Positions 36,773-45,433 of a stretch of 64,000 nt of DNA are shown here, piece after piece. The notes beneath the pieces are model-generated. The model did not search any database. It was not told the origin of the DNA and saw only the letters and a program-made list of their open reading frames with translations. The stretch is from Anaerococcus nagyae. Its GTDB lineage: Bacteria > Bacillota > Clostridia > Tissierellales > Peptoniphilaceae. Every line of letters begins with the position of its first letter. Positions within the stretch are counted from its first letter, which is position 1. Both the position numbers and the translations under genes were made by a program. The stretch is from assembly GCF_017874535.1 (NCBI RefSeq), contig NZ_JAGGLS010000005.1, forward strand, positions 1 through 64,000, in the 5' to 3' direction.

Positions 36773-36774
36773 TT

Positions 36775-37572
36775 CTAATGTTTTTTTTTACAAGTTTCTA
36801 TCTCCATAATTCTTAAAATATTAGTATATTTGTCAAAATCTCTATTACCAGCACCTAACCCTATTCTTTTAATTTTAAAGCTATCAAGATTTTCTCCTTT
36901 GTCAAAATACCTTACTATAGCTGCTCCAGTTGGTGTTACATGCTCACCCTCTTCATCTAATAATTTTATATTTATACCAGATCCAGCTAATATATTCACA
37001 ACTGCTGGTACAGGTATTGGCATTTGTCCATGGGCACAATTTTGATAGCCATAACCCTCACTCAGATTAGAAAAATAAATATTTTCTACATCTAAATCAT
37101 CTAAAAGAACTGCTGTACCAATTATATCAATTATAGAATCCACCGCTCCAACCTCATGAAAGTGAACATCATTTTTATCAATACCATGAGCCTTTGCTTC
37201 AGCATCTGCTATAATATCAAAAATCCCTAATGCATTTTCCTTAGCATTATCAGTTATCTCTGCTTTATTGATTAATTCCTCAATATCCTTAAGGTGTCTA
37301 TGTTCATGACTATGTGAGTGATGGTGATTACTTTCTTTATCATGACTTTCTTTTTTATGTACATGTTTATGGTCGCAATTTTCTAATATAACATCAAAAT
37401 TATACGCATCTATACCATTCTTAATCTTTCTATTAAATACTAATTCATATCCACCAATACCTAATGAATCAATGGATTTAACTAATTTCTCTTTACTAGC
37501 TCCTAAATCAAGTAAAGCTGCTATTGTCATATCTCCTGCTATTCCTGAATTCATCTCAAAATATAAATCCAT
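36775..37572 (-). CDS. larC: LarC N-terminal part (LarC1)
   Basis: A 265-residue frame for the N-terminal part of LarC, the nickel-inserting cyclometallase. The start MDLYFEMNSGIAGDMTIAAL and VHFHEVGAVDSIIDIIG with LSEGYGYQNCAHGQMPIPVP are family signatures. A His-rich insert at residues 69-94 (KHVHKKESHDKE, HHHSHSHEHRH) may store nickel. The frame ends just after nine consecutive A (CKKKH-stop), where the second frame takes over. Its start follows the larB stop directly. Confidence 0.9.
   Translation of the reverse strand: MDLYFEMNSGIAGDMTIAALLDLGASKEKLVKSIDSLGIGGYELVFNRKIKNGIDAYNFDVILENCDHKHVHKKESHDKESNHHHSHSHEHRHLKDIEELINKAEITDNAKENALGIFDIIADAEAKAHGIDKNDVHFHEVGAVDSIIDIIGTAVLLDDLDVENIYFSNLSEGYGYQNCAHGQMPIPVPAVVNILAGSGINIKLLDEEGEHVTPTGAAIVRYFDKGENLDSFKIKRIGLGAGNRDFDKYTNILRIMEIETCKKKH
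36781..36789 (-). other. A9 slippery sequence in larC
   Basis: On the minus strand TGT-AAA-AAA-AAA-CAT-TAG is read in frame 0. A -1 shift on the A-run gives AAA-AAA-AAA-ACA-TTA-GAA and enters the LarC2 frame. No strong downstream stimulatory stem was identified by eye. Confidence 0.75.
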
Positions 37573-38319
37573 TTATCTCTCCTCTATCAATCTATTTATT
37601 TGGCAAGCATTATATGCTGCACTATAACCATTATCTATATTGACAACGTTTACACCTTCAGCACAAGTATTTAGCATAGTAAGTAATGCTGAAAGACCAT
37701 TAAAGCTAGCTCCATACCCTACAGATGTAGGTACGGCTATAATCGGTTTATTTACTAACCCACCTATAACAGTTGGCAAGGCCCCTTCCATACCCGCAAT
37801 AGCTATTATAACATTAGCTTTTGAGATTTCATCTATTTTCGATGTAAGTCTGTGAAGGCCAGATACGCCCACATCATAATATTTACTTACCTTAGCTCCA
37901 AAAAATTCTGCTGTAATTCTAGCTTCCTCTGCTACTCTAAGATCTGCTGTTCCTCCAGTACATATTGCAATGTTTCCTATTTTTTCGCTTTGATCATATA
38001 TTAAAGAAATAATTCTAGATGTCTTATTATAACTTGCTTCAGGAACCAAAGAGACTACTTTTTCAAACTGGCTAAGACTTGCCCTAGTTCCTATAACTGA
38101 TTCTTTTCTTTCAGAAAAAGCCTTAAATATTTCAGCAAGGGCAAAGTCTTCTTTACCTTCACAAAATATAGTTTCTCCAAATCCCCTACGTTCCTTTCTC
38201 TGAAAGTCTAATTTAGCAAAATCTAAATCCTTGTAGTTAAACTCCTTTAAATATAATAGGCCATCATTTATAGATATCTCTTCATTTTTTATCTTTTCTA
38301 AAAATTCTTTATTGTTCAT
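37573..38319 (-). CDS. larB: LarB, pyridinium-3,5-biscarboxylic acid mononucleotide synthase
   Basis: A 248-residue LarB, which carboxylates and hydrolyses nicotinic acid adenine dinucleotide in the first step of nickel-pincer cofactor synthesis. The C-terminal two thirds resemble PurE: ICTGGTADLRVAEEA, DVGVSGLHRL, AIAGMEGALPTVIGGLV, and PTSVGYGASFNGLSALLTML. The N-terminal FQRKERRGFGETIFCEGK is LarB-specific. It is the second gene of the lar operon, one base after larE. Confidence 0.93.
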   Translation of the reverse strand: MNNKEFLEKIKNEEISINDGLLYLKEFNYKDLDFAKLDFQRKERRGFGETIFCEGKEDFALAEIFKAFSERKESVIGTRASLSQFEKVVSLVPEASYNKTSRIISLIYDQSEKIGNIAICTGGTADLRVAEEARITAEFFGAKVSKYYDVGVSGLHRLTSKIDEISKANVIIAIAGMEGALPTVIGGLVNKPIIAVPTSVGYGASFNGLSALLTMLNTCAEGVNVVNIDNGYSAAYNACQINRLIEER

Positions 38320-38320
38320 A

Positions 38321-39184
38321 TCATAACCACGGATTTACTTCTCTTTTTATATCACTATTTAAAACTTCATCCATAGAACCTGACCTATAACCTTCTAGAT
38401 CAATATTTATATATTTAAATCCTAAATCTTTAAATTTTTGTACAATTTCTTCTGATCTAGCAAATATTTCTCCGAGACTGTTTCTATCAACTTCTATTCT
38501 TGTATTGTCACCATAAATCCTTACTCTATTATCAATAAATCCTAAACTTTCTAGATAATTCTCCGCATTTTCTATCATATCTAATTTATTAAGATCAATT
38601 CTAGTATTGTAAGGAAATCTAGTTGCCATGCATGGCTTGGAAGGCTTCTTATGAGTTTCTACACCGAGTTCTTTAGAATATAAACGAACTTCAGACTTAC
38701 TTAATCCAGCCTCATATAAGGGTGATCTAGTACCCAAATCTTTGAGAGCCTTTATTCCTGGCCTAAATACCTTATAATCATCTAAATTTGTACCGTCTAC
38801 TACATAGGAAAAGCCTAATTCATCTTTTAATTTAAAACACTTTTCAAATAATCCATTTTTGCAATAATAGCATCTGTACTCTACATTATTTAGTAGTTTT
38901 TCATTATCCAAAATACTAATTTTCGTAGCATACAAATCAACATCAAACTTTTTTGCTAAGTGCTTGCATTCTTCAAGCTCATCTTTAGGAGAAAACTCTG
39001 TTACAAAAGTCATTGCTACAACGTCATCTCTATTTTTTCTAAGATCAGATGCAAGCTTTAATATAAGAGTACTATCAACTCCTCCGGAAAATGCAAGAAC
39101 CATTTTCTCCTTTAATAATTCCTTTATTATATTGTTTAGTTTATCTTTTTTAGTTTTATCTAAAGTATTAATCTCATCTATCAT
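38321..39184 (-). CDS. larE: LarE, ATP-dependent sulfur transferase
   Basis: A 287-residue PP-loop enzyme that adenylates the carboxylates of the pincer precursor and adds sulfur. The PP-loop is SGGVDS (33-38). Cys185 in SKPCMATRFPY aligns with the sacrificial cysteine of L. plantarum LarE; two other cysteines occur at 105 and 108 (YRCYYCKNG). A [4Fe-4S]-type LarE cannot be excluded from sequence alone. It is the first gene of larE-larB-larC-ABC. Confidence 0.92.
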   Translation of the reverse strand: MIDEINTLDKTKKDKLNNIIKELLKEKMVLAFSGGVDSTLILKLASDLRKNRDDVVAMTFVTEFSPKDELEECKHLAKKFDVDLYATKISILDNEKLLNNVEYRCYYCKNGLFEKCFKLKDELGFSYVVDGTNLDDYKVFRPGIKALKDLGTRSPLYEAGLSKSEVRLYSKELGVETHKKPSKPCMATRFPYNTRIDLNKLDMIENAENYLESLGFIDNRVRIYGDNTRIEVDRNSLGEIFARSEEIVQKFKDLGFKYINIDLEGYRSGSMDEVLNSDIKREVNPWL

Positions 39185-39238
39185 AGAAAACCTTTCACCA
39201 TATTATCATCCATAAATAAAAAATCATATCTTTTAATT

Positions 39239-39275
39239 ACTATAATTTTAACATAGTTTTATAAAAAATTATAGT
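39239..39275. promoter_or_regulatory. 11-base inverted repeat upstream of larE
   Basis: ACTATAATTTT (39239-39249) and AAAATTATAGT (39265-39275) are perfect complements with a 15-base loop, 55-91 bases before the larE start. It could be an operator or overlap the -10 region. No regulator is encoded beside it. Confidence 0.45.
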
Positions 39276-39304
39276 TTACCCAAATACAAATAAATGTATT
39301 TTAA

Positions 39305-39341
39305 AACAAAAAAACAGACACAAAATTTAATTTGTGCCTGT
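39305..39341 (-). terminator. Rho-independent terminator of the superoxide reductase gene
   Basis: On the minus strand ACAGGCACAAA and TTTGTGTCTGT pair around TTAAAT with one mismatch, followed by seven T. Confidence 0.85.
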
Positions 39342-39354
39342 TAATAATAAAATA

Positions 39355-39717
39355 TTAGTTTAATTCTTTAGAATTTTCCCATAAACCATGGATATTGCAA
39401 TAGCTTAATGCATAGAATGTACCTTTTTTATCTGTTTTTAAGATACCTGTTGCACTTGGTACTGATAATAAGTCTTCTTCTCCATGAGCATTGAATTCAT
39501 ATGAAGTAATTTCTGTTGGGAATTTTGCGCCTTCAGCTTGGAAGAAAACTTTAATCCATGCAATATGGTGTTCTAATGTATTTGGATGTTCAATCTCAGA
39601 TCCTACTTCTGCAGTAACTTTGATTCTACCATCTTCTAATTTTTCAAATTCTATTTCTGGAACGTGTTTTTCACTATTCCAATCACCAGTTTGTACAGTT
39701 TCTGTTAATTTTGTCAT
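39355..39717 (-). CDS. Superoxide reductase (neelaredoxin type)
   Basis: A 120-residue class II superoxide reductase that reduces superoxide to peroxide without making oxygen, the usual anaerobe strategy. The iron site ligands are visible: EKHVPEIEF, HPNTLEHHIAWI and SYCNIHGLWE near the C-terminus (Cys and His). There is no N-terminal desulforedoxin domain. ATG at 39717 is preferred because GGAGG lies upstream; the in-frame TTG at 39729 lies inside that ribosome site. Confidence 0.93.
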   Translation of the reverse strand: MTKLTETVQTGDWNSEKHVPEIEFEKLEDGRIKVTAEVGSEIEHPNTLEHHIAWIKVFFQAEGAKFPTEITSYEFNAHGEEDLLSVPSATGILKTDKKGTFYALSYCNIHGLWENSKELN

Positions 39718-39794
39718 ATTTGCCTCCAAATTTTGTTAATTAAATATGTACAATATTCTATCTATATACAGTATAACAGGAATTAACTATGAAA

Positions 39795-41093
39795 TCAATT
39801 ACCAAAGTCTAAATTATCTATAGATTTATTAAATTGTTCACCAGTCTCCATGTTTTTAATAGAAACTTCGTTCTTAGAAACTTCATCTTCTCCAATAATC
39901 ACTACATAATTAGCATTTATTTTATCTGCATAATTTAACTTCTTTTTAAACTTACCTTTTTCTAAATAGATATCCGCCTGTTTTCCTTCTTCCTTTAATC
40001 TTTTCAGAACATCTATAGCATAAAAATTAAACTTGCTATCCATAGGCAATATAAAAATATCAACTTCGCTTTTCTTTTTATCTTCTATTAGACCTAGTTC
40101 TTTAAGTTGATAGAAAAGTCTAGTTAAACCTATAGACATTCCCACACCTGGCAATTTTTGCTTAGTAAAATTACTTGCTAAGTTTTCATATCTACCACCT
40201 GAGCAAACAGATCCTATAGATTCATATCCATCTATAAAAGTTTCATAAACTGTAGAAGTATAATAATCTAAACCACGAGTGATACTTAAATCAATCTTTA
40301 TATTCTTATCGCTAACACCAAATTTTACCATATAATCGTATACAGTTTTAAGTTCTTCTAGACCTTTATTATATGAATCTGTATTAGCTAAACCATCCAA
40401 GTTTTCTAAAGTTTCACTATTAGATAGATCAGCATTAATAAATTCTATAGTTTTTGAAGACTTTTCTTCTCCTATAATATCATTTAATAAGCTTTTAGTC
40501 TTGTCTAAACCAATCTTATCTTTTTTATCAATCGTTCTTAAAACTTCTGTACTATCTTCTATTTCTAAGGATTTAAAAAAACCATTAAGGAGCTTCCTAT
40601 TATTTATATGAAAGGTAACATTTGGAAAGTCAATTTTTTTGAATGCTTCAAATATTACACGAGCTAATAAAGCATCATTATAAATTGAAAGTTCATTATG
40701 ACCAATAATATCAATATCCGCTTGATAAAACTCTTTATATCTTCCCTTTTGGTTGCGCTCTCCTCTATAAACTTTACCTACTTGATAGCGTTTGAAAGGA
40801 AAATTTAATTCAGAAAAGTGTTCTGAAACATAACGAGCTAGTGGCACTGTCAAATCAAATCTAAGGCTCATATCCTTAGAATCACTAGCTATTTCAAATA
40901 TTTGTTTTTCTGTCTCTCCTCCACCTTTAGCAAAGAGAACTTCATTTTTTTCTATAACTGGGGTATCAATTGAAGAAAAACCATAGTCTTTAAAAGTTTC
41001 TTCAATTGTAGTTTTCATTTCATCTAAAACCTTTTGTTCATCTGGAAGTAATTCCATAACACCAGCAATAGTTGATGGTTTTATAATTTCCAT
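39795..41093 (-). CDS. hisS: Histidyl-tRNA synthetase
   Basis: A 432-residue class II synthetase. Motif 2 is QVGKVYRGERNQKGRYKEFYQ; the histidine-specific segments are RGLDYYTSTVYETF and SVCSGGRYENL; motif 3 is GVGMSIGLTRLFYQL. A C-terminal anticodon-binding domain spans about 335-432. The upstream gap to brnQ is 42 bases with no room for a T-box, unlike pheST. Confidence 0.94.
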   Translation of the reverse strand: MEIIKPSTIAGVMELLPDEQKVLDEMKTTIEETFKDYGFSSIDTPVIEKNEVLFAKGGGETEKQIFEIASDSKDMSLRFDLTVPLARYVSEHFSELNFPFKRYQVGKVYRGERNQKGRYKEFYQADIDIIGHNELSIYNDALLARVIFEAFKKIDFPNVTFHINNRKLLNGFFKSLEIEDSTEVLRTIDKKDKIGLDKTKSLLNDIIGEEKSSKTIEFINADLSNSETLENLDGLANTDSYNKGLEELKTVYDYMVKFGVSDKNIKIDLSITRGLDYYTSTVYETFIDGYESIGSVCSGGRYENLASNFTKQKLPGVGMSIGLTRLFYQLKELGLIEDKKKSEVDIFILPMDSKFNFYAIDVLKRLKEEGKQADIYLEKGKFKKKLNYADKINANYVVIIGEDEVSKNEVSIKNMETGEQFNKSIDNLDFGN

Positions 41094-41135
41094 TATTATC
41101 TCCTAGATTTCTTATTTTTGTAACATATATATATT

Positions 41136-42428
41136 TTATGCTAAAGCATAGACTTTTTCATCTTTTCTAGCAAATAATAAACCCATAGCAAGTATTATTA
41201 TAAACGGAATTAGCCAAGGAAATCCTAATCTATACATTGGTAACCAAGATATTACTTTTGAAATTTCATCAGCCAGTTCTGGCTTTACCATAGATACATA
41301 TGAAATCATAGATTGACATAAAGAAATAATAGCCACTAAATAAAAACTTATAATTCTAAACCTATTTGTAAAATTAATTTCAAAAATATTATATATTATC
41401 ATAACCAATACAACTGGATATGCAAAAGTAAGAAGTGGAGATGTAAATTCAATTATTCTATCTACTCCTACCAAAGATAATATAACCGAAATTATTGTTA
41501 TAAATACAGCTATTAACTTATAAGAAATTTTTCTATCAAAAGTTTTATATAGCATATCAGCTATTGAACTAGTCAATCCCACAGATGTTGTAAAGCAAGC
41601 TAAAACTATTATAGCTGCCAATATATATTTGCCAAAACTACCTAAAATAGCATTTGAAATAGCTATTAACAAAGCAACTCTAGATGTCATATAATTAAAT
41701 CTAATTGAACTAGTGGATCCAAGATAAGTTAAAGATATATAAACTAAAATAAGTCCACAAGCTGCAATTAAAGTAACAGCTATAGTCTTTTTTATTAAAT
41801 TTTCTTCATATCCCTTCTCTAACAATGATTTTATAATTATAGGAGCAAAAGCTATTGCAGCTAGAGCATCCATAGTATTGTATCCTTCAATCAAAGACTT
41901 ATTAAAGACTTCCCCTTGTGTAATATTAATAGTATTAATCTCACCAATAGGATTAATTATCCCTGCTATAATCATCACTGCTAATACGATCAAAAGAGCA
42001 GGAGTTAAATATTTTCCAATAATATCTATAATTTTACTATCTGTTAATATCAAAATAAGGGTGACAGCAAAAAAAGCAATTATAAAAAATATGTATGGTA
42101 TAGGTAGGCCTGCTTCTATCATCACTTCAGCACTAGTTGCACCTGTCCTAGGTATACCTCCCAAAGGCCCTAAAGTCATAGCTATTAAAATAATGGTTAA
42201 GCTTCCAAGCTTATTACCCGCAAGATTTGTAAACTCCTTTACATTTCCCTTCCTCTTAGCCATGCTTATAACTGAAATACAGGCAAGTCCTGCACCAGTT
42301 AAAATAAAACCAAAACTTGCAACTAACCAAGTCGATCCATATATCTTCCCTAAAAATGGTGGGAAAATCAGATTGCCCGCTCCAAAAAATAGGGAAAATA
42401 GAGCAAATCCAACAATTATAATATCCAT
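41136..42428 (-). CDS. brnQ: Branched-chain amino acid carrier BrnQ
   Basis: A 430-residue LIVCS-family symporter for leucine, isoleucine and valine with about twelve membrane segments. The N-terminal FALFSLFFGAGNLIFPPFLG is diagnostic, and LGPLGGIPRTGATSAEVM is the second conserved loop. The whole protein reads from the first predicted helix. It is upstream of hisS on the same strand and may be co-transcribed. Confidence 0.92.
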   Translation of the reverse strand: MDIIIVGFALFSLFFGAGNLIFPPFLGKIYGSTWLVASFGFILTGAGLACISVISMAKRKGNVKEFTNLAGNKLGSLTIILIAMTLGPLGGIPRTGATSAEVMIEAGLPIPYIFFIIAFFAVTLILILTDSKIIDIIGKYLTPALLIVLAVMIIAGIINPIGEINTINITQGEVFNKSLIEGYNTMDALAAIAFAPIIIKSLLEKGYEENLIKKTIAVTLIAACGLILVYISLTYLGSTSSIRFNYMTSRVALLIAISNAILGSFGKYILAAIIVLACFTTSVGLTSSIADMLYKTFDRKISYKLIAVFITIISVILSLVGVDRIIEFTSPLLTFAYPVVLVMIIYNIFEINFTNRFRIISFYLVAIISLCQSMISYVSMVKPELADEISKVISWLPMYRLGFPWLIPFIIILAMGLLFARKDEKVYALA

Positions 42429-42485
42429 AGTTTTCTCCTTACAATTAAATATTTATAATTATACTTTAATTTTTATAATTATCTA

Positions 42486-43163
42486 TTAATTGCAAAATAA
42501 AATAGAACCTGTATCTACTAGGCTGCATGATGGGTATAATAATCTTATATTAGATTTCTTAGCCTCATTTTTTATAATTTCATAGCTATTAAGTCTTTCG
42601 ATATTTCCATTAAATAAAAGTGTATTCTCAAAAAATCCACAACATCCTCCTAAAAATCCATTATAGAAACCATCAAGAGGAATACTTTCTTTCTTAAGCA
42701 AAACTACTTCTATCTTATTTTTTAATCTCTTATAAATCCCATAATCGCTAGTAAGAATCTTATCACCCATTGGAACAATAGAACATCTAGTATAACCTTG
42801 TTTAATATATAGATATTTATAATTATTGTTTTTCATATATGTTTCTATATGGCTTTCCGTATGATCATTATGAATATAATAATCTGAACCTTTATAAATA
42901 TTATATATGGCATCTTTGGGATAAATATTTCCAACTTCTTGTCCACTTATAATATCTTGATTTTTTATTAATTCTTTATAAAAATCTACCATATTTTTAT
43001 CTACGACTAAAGATCTATTATCTAACTTAAATATCGTAAGATCTGGATGATCTGCTATTCTAGTATCTAGATTAGGATTATCAATTGTTTCAATCCAAGA
43101 AAAATTATTTTTATTTAAAAAGTCTTTGAATTCCAAAGTAGACTTGTGACTTATAATCAGCAT
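42486..43163 (-). CDS. DUF6873-like GME-fold protein, function unknown
   Basis: A 225-residue soluble protein resembling the pentein/GME-fold family found in Firmicutes (QGYTRCSIVPMGDKILTSDY, LDGFYNGFLGGCCGFFENTL, SCSLVDTGSILFC). The fold is related to amidinotransferases and dimethylarginine hydrolases. A Cys-Cys pair in GGCCGFF and the late LYPSCSLVDTGS are conserved-looking. ATG at 43163 has AGGAG seven bases upstream; a longer frame to 43268 would run through tRNA-Cys and is rejected. The family assignment is from memory and moderate. Confidence 0.6.
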   Translation of the reverse strand: MLIISHKSTLEFKDFLNKNNFSWIETIDNPNLDTRIADHPDLTIFKLDNRSLVVDKNMVDFYKELIKNQDIISGQEVGNIYPKDAIYNIYKGSDYYIHNDHTESHIETYMKNNNYKYLYIKQGYTRCSIVPMGDKILTSDYGIYKRLKNKIEVVLLKKESIPLDGFYNGFLGGCCGFFENTLLFNGNIERLNSYEIIKNEAKKSNIRLLYPSCSLVDTGSILFCN

Positions 43164-43178
43164 AAAAAAGCTCCTAAT

Positions 43179-43202
43179 AAAAAAAGCTCTCATAAAGAGA
43201 GC
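43179..43202 (-). terminator. Terminator of tRNA-Cys transcript
   Basis: On the minus strand GCTCTC-TTTAT-GAGAGC is followed by seven T, eight bases after the tRNA 3' end. Confidence 0.88.
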
Positions 43203-43208
43203 GTATTT

Positions 43209-43282
43209 TGGAGGCGCCACCCAGATTTGAACTGGGGGTAAAGGTGTTGCAGACCTCTGCCTTACCACTTGGCTATGGCGCC
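43209..43282 (-). tRNA. tRNA-Cys (GCA)
   Basis: The acceptor GGCGCC pairs with its 3' complement. The anticodon arm GAGGT-CTGCAAC-ACCTT gives anticodon GCA, the T-loop is GTTCAAATC, and the discriminator base is U as expected for tRNA-Cys. CCA is encoded (43209-43211). Confidence 0.95.
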
Positions 43283-43329
43283 ATATATAAATTAATTATT
43301 AAAATAACAAATCATTTTCTAATATTATT

Positions 43330-43376
43330 AAAAAAATCACCTATTAAACAATTATAAAAACTTAATAAGATGATTT
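43330..43376 (-). terminator. Terminator downstream of tRNA-Gly
   Basis: On the minus strand AAATCATCTTATTAAG pairs, with one bulge and wobble pairs, with TTTAATAGGTGATTT and is followed by a T-run. Confidence 0.6.
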
Positions 43377-43441
43377 ACTAGCAAACTAATACTATTATAT
43401 ACTAAAATATATCATAAAAATTATAAATACTGTATATTAAT

Positions 43442-43516
43442 TGGAGCGGATGACGAGATTCGAACTCGCGACCCTCGCCTTGGCAAGGCGATGCTCTACC
43501 ACTGAGCCACATCCGC
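43442..43516 (-). tRNA. tRNA-Gly (GCC)
   Basis: The acceptor GCGGATG is intact. The anticodon arm TCGCC-TTGCCAA-GGCGA gives anticodon GCC, the T-arm has GAGTTCGAATCTC, the discriminator is U, and CCA is encoded. Confidence 0.96.
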
Positions 43517-43538
43517 ACATGTTTTACGGTACTTTTAT

Positions 43539-43567
43539 AGTATACTATATTATTTTTACTTTTTCAA
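43539..43567 (-). promoter_or_regulatory. sigma-A promoter of tRNA-Gly
   Basis: On the minus strand TTGAAA (43562-43567) and TATACT (43539-43544) have a 17-base spacer, ending about 22 bases before the tRNA 5' end. Confidence 0.7.
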
Positions 43568-43593
43568 GTTTTTTATAATTAATTTAACTATTA

Positions 43594-43669
<76 letters not shown>

Positions 43670-43691
43670 ATATTTTACAATTACTTTACCT

Positions 43692-43720
43692 ATTCTAAAC
43701 CTAAATTTAAAATTTGTCAA
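43692..43720 (-). promoter_or_regulatory. sigma-A promoter of tRNA-Phe
   Basis: On the minus strand TTGACA (43715-43720) and TAGAAT (43692-43697) have a 17-base spacer directly upstream of tRNA-Phe. Confidence 0.8.
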
Positions 43721-43843
43721 CATAATATTTTTAAAAGTGACATAATAAATTTAATTAATATATTTTCCTCAAAATATGTTAAAATAGTAAGTAATTATAT
43801 TACATACATATAAAATTTAATAATCATATTTTAAAGGAGTTTT

Positions 43844-44473
43844 ATGTTTGAATTTCATGATATGAAATACAAGGACATCCTTTCTATTGATGGGCTAAAT
43901 ATTAATAGAGGGGAAGTAACTTGTATAATAGGTCCAAGTGGTTCTGGTAAGTCTACTTTACTTAGACTTATAAATAAAATGATATCCCCTAGCTCAGGAT
44001 ATATTAGTTTTGATGGTAAAGATATTGCCAATATAGATTCTATTTCTTATAGAAGAAAGATTCCTATGCTTTCTCAAAGTCCTATTATATATTCAGGATC
44101 TATAAGAGAAAACCTATTAATTGGTAGAAAATTTCAAAATAAATCAAAGCTAGATGATGATAAATTAGTATCTGCCTTATCTAAAGTAAAACTTAATGTA
44201 GATTTATCTGAGTCTATAGATAATTTATCTGGAGGCGAACAGCAGAGGGTTTCTATAGCTCGTCTTATGCTTCTAGATTCTGAAGCCTTTTTATTAGATG
44301 AACCATCTTCTGCTTTAGATGATTTAACTGAAGATTTTGTAATAAAAACTATGGTAGATATGGCAAAGGAGAATAAGAAAACAATTATATACGTTACCCA
44401 CTCTAATTCCATGGCTGATAAGTACTCTGATAGATTAATCAAAATAGTTGATGGGAGGATTTCTAATGACTGA
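43844..44473 (+). CDS. FetA-type (YbbL) ABC transporter ATPase
   Basis: A 209-residue ATPase. Walker A is GPSGSGKST, the signature NLSGGEQQRVSIARL and Walker B AFLLDEPSSALD. The short length and the UPF0014 partner downstream place it with FetA, which in E. coli helps export iron. It follows a GGAG ribosome site and overlaps the permease gene by eight bases. Confidence 0.87.
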   Translation: MFEFHDMKYKDILSIDGLNINRGEVTCIIGPSGSGKSTLLRLINKMISPSSGYISFDGKDIANIDSISYRRKIPMLSQSPIIYSGSIRENLLIGRKFQNKSKLDDDKLVSALSKVKLNVDLSESIDNLSGGEQQRVSIARLMLLDSEAFLLDEPSSALDDLTEDFVIKTMVDMAKENKKTIIYVTHSNSMADKYSDRLIKIVDGRISND

Positions 44474-45245
44474 TTCTGTTATTAATATAGATAATAAACA
44501 ACTTTTATTAAGCTATATTTTTGCTATAATTGCTATGATTCTAACAAGTGTTAATGGGATTAATCGCAACAAAGATATAGTTATTGGAACCATAAGAATG
44601 ACTGTCCAGCTATTTATAGCAGGATATATTTTAGTTTATATTTTTGATAGCTCCTCTTTTATTCTTACAGTTTTAATGCTTGCTGTTATGGAATTTTTTG
44701 CCATATTTAATATAGTTTCCTCAAAAAAAGATAAGTTTAACAAAAAACTCATAGGATCTATAGCTATCTCTCAAATAATAGGTTCTATATTTTCGTTAGC
44801 TTTTTTCTTATTAATAGTAATTAGACCACAACCTATTTATAATCCTCAATATCTAGTTCCACTAGGTGGTATGGTTATTGGTAATTCTATGACAGGTATA
44901 AACCTAGCCTTAAATAGCATAGAATCATCAATAGAAGATAAGAGAATAAATATAGAGGGTTATCTAATGCTAGGAGCCACACCTAGGATGGCTATGAATA
45001 AGATTATCCAAAGTTCTTTTGATACTGCTATAACACCTACCCTTAACAATATCAAAAATATGGGGATCATATCATTACCTGGTATGATGACAGGTCAAAT
45101 TTTAGGTGGTGTATCTCCTCTTATTGCGATAAGATATCAAATAACTATTATGACTGCTATAATGAGTTCTGTAACTATATGTGTATTCATATTTTTACGA
45201 CTAGCCTATAAGAAATTCTTTAATGAGCAAGATCAATTAATTTAA
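44466..45245 (+). CDS. FetB-type (YbbM, UPF0014) ABC transporter permease
   Basis: A 259-residue membrane protein with about seven hydrophobic segments. UPF0014 signatures are PLGGMVIGNSMTGINLALN, LMLGATPRMAM and TPTLNNIKNMGIISLPGMMT with GQILGGVSPLIAIRYQI. ATG at 44466 follows GGGAGG inside the ATPase gene. With the preceding ATPase it would export iron or a related metal; the cargo in this organism is unknown. Confidence 0.88.
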   Translation: MTDSVINIDNKQLLLSYIFAIIAMILTSVNGINRNKDIVIGTIRMTVQLFIAGYILVYIFDSSSFILTVLMLAVMEFFAIFNIVSSKKDKFNKKLIGSIAISQIIGSIFSLAFFLLIVIRPQPIYNPQYLVPLGGMVIGNSMTGINLALNSIESSIEDKRINIEGYLMLGATPRMAMNKIIQSSFDTAITPTLNNIKNMGIISLPGMMTGQILGGVSPLIAIRYQITIMTAIMSSVTICVFIFLRLAYKKFFNEQDQLI

Positions 45246-45268
45246 TATCTATTTATTAAGTAATTAAA

Positions 45269-45306
45269 AAGAAACGAGGGTTAATATTGACCTTCGTTTC
45301 TTTTAT
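45269..45306 (+). terminator. Terminator of the fetAB-type operon
   Basis: AAGAAACGAGGGT and ACCTTCGTTTCTT form a 13-pair stem with one wobble around TAATATTG, followed by TTTTATG. Confidence 0.85.
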
Positions 45307-45407
45307 GTAAGTCATAGGGTTGCGAAATTTCTTGTCCTTACATTATTTATATATCCCAATTATAATAAGCTAAGTAAAATTATAGTAAAGTTTTTATAAG
45401 TATTATG

Positions 45408-45430
45408 TAAAAACCACCCAATAGGTGGTT
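45408..45430 (-). terminator. Terminator of the MarR-ABC exporter operon
   Basis: On the minus strand AACCACC-TATT-GGGTGGTT is followed by TTTAC, immediately after the second exporter gene. Confidence 0.8.
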
Positions 45431-45433
45431 TAT

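Noticed and set aside
36347-37572. larC as a frameshifted pseudogene
   Set aside because: The break is on an A9 slippery run, both halves are intact, all partner genes are intact and LarC frameshifting is known.
41878-42489. 203-codon plus-strand frame opposite brnQ
   Set aside because: Its hydrophobic pattern mirrors the membrane helices of BrnQ on the other strand; no ribosome site.
43164-43268. N-terminal extension of the GME-fold protein
   Set aside because: It runs through the tRNA-Cys gene and its terminator; the internal ATG at 43163 has a good ribosome site.
45304-45407. Possible third copy of the hairpin repeat (GGGTTGCGAAATTTC)
   Set aside because: Only a short resemblance to the repeat ends; no inverted partner or shared internal words.
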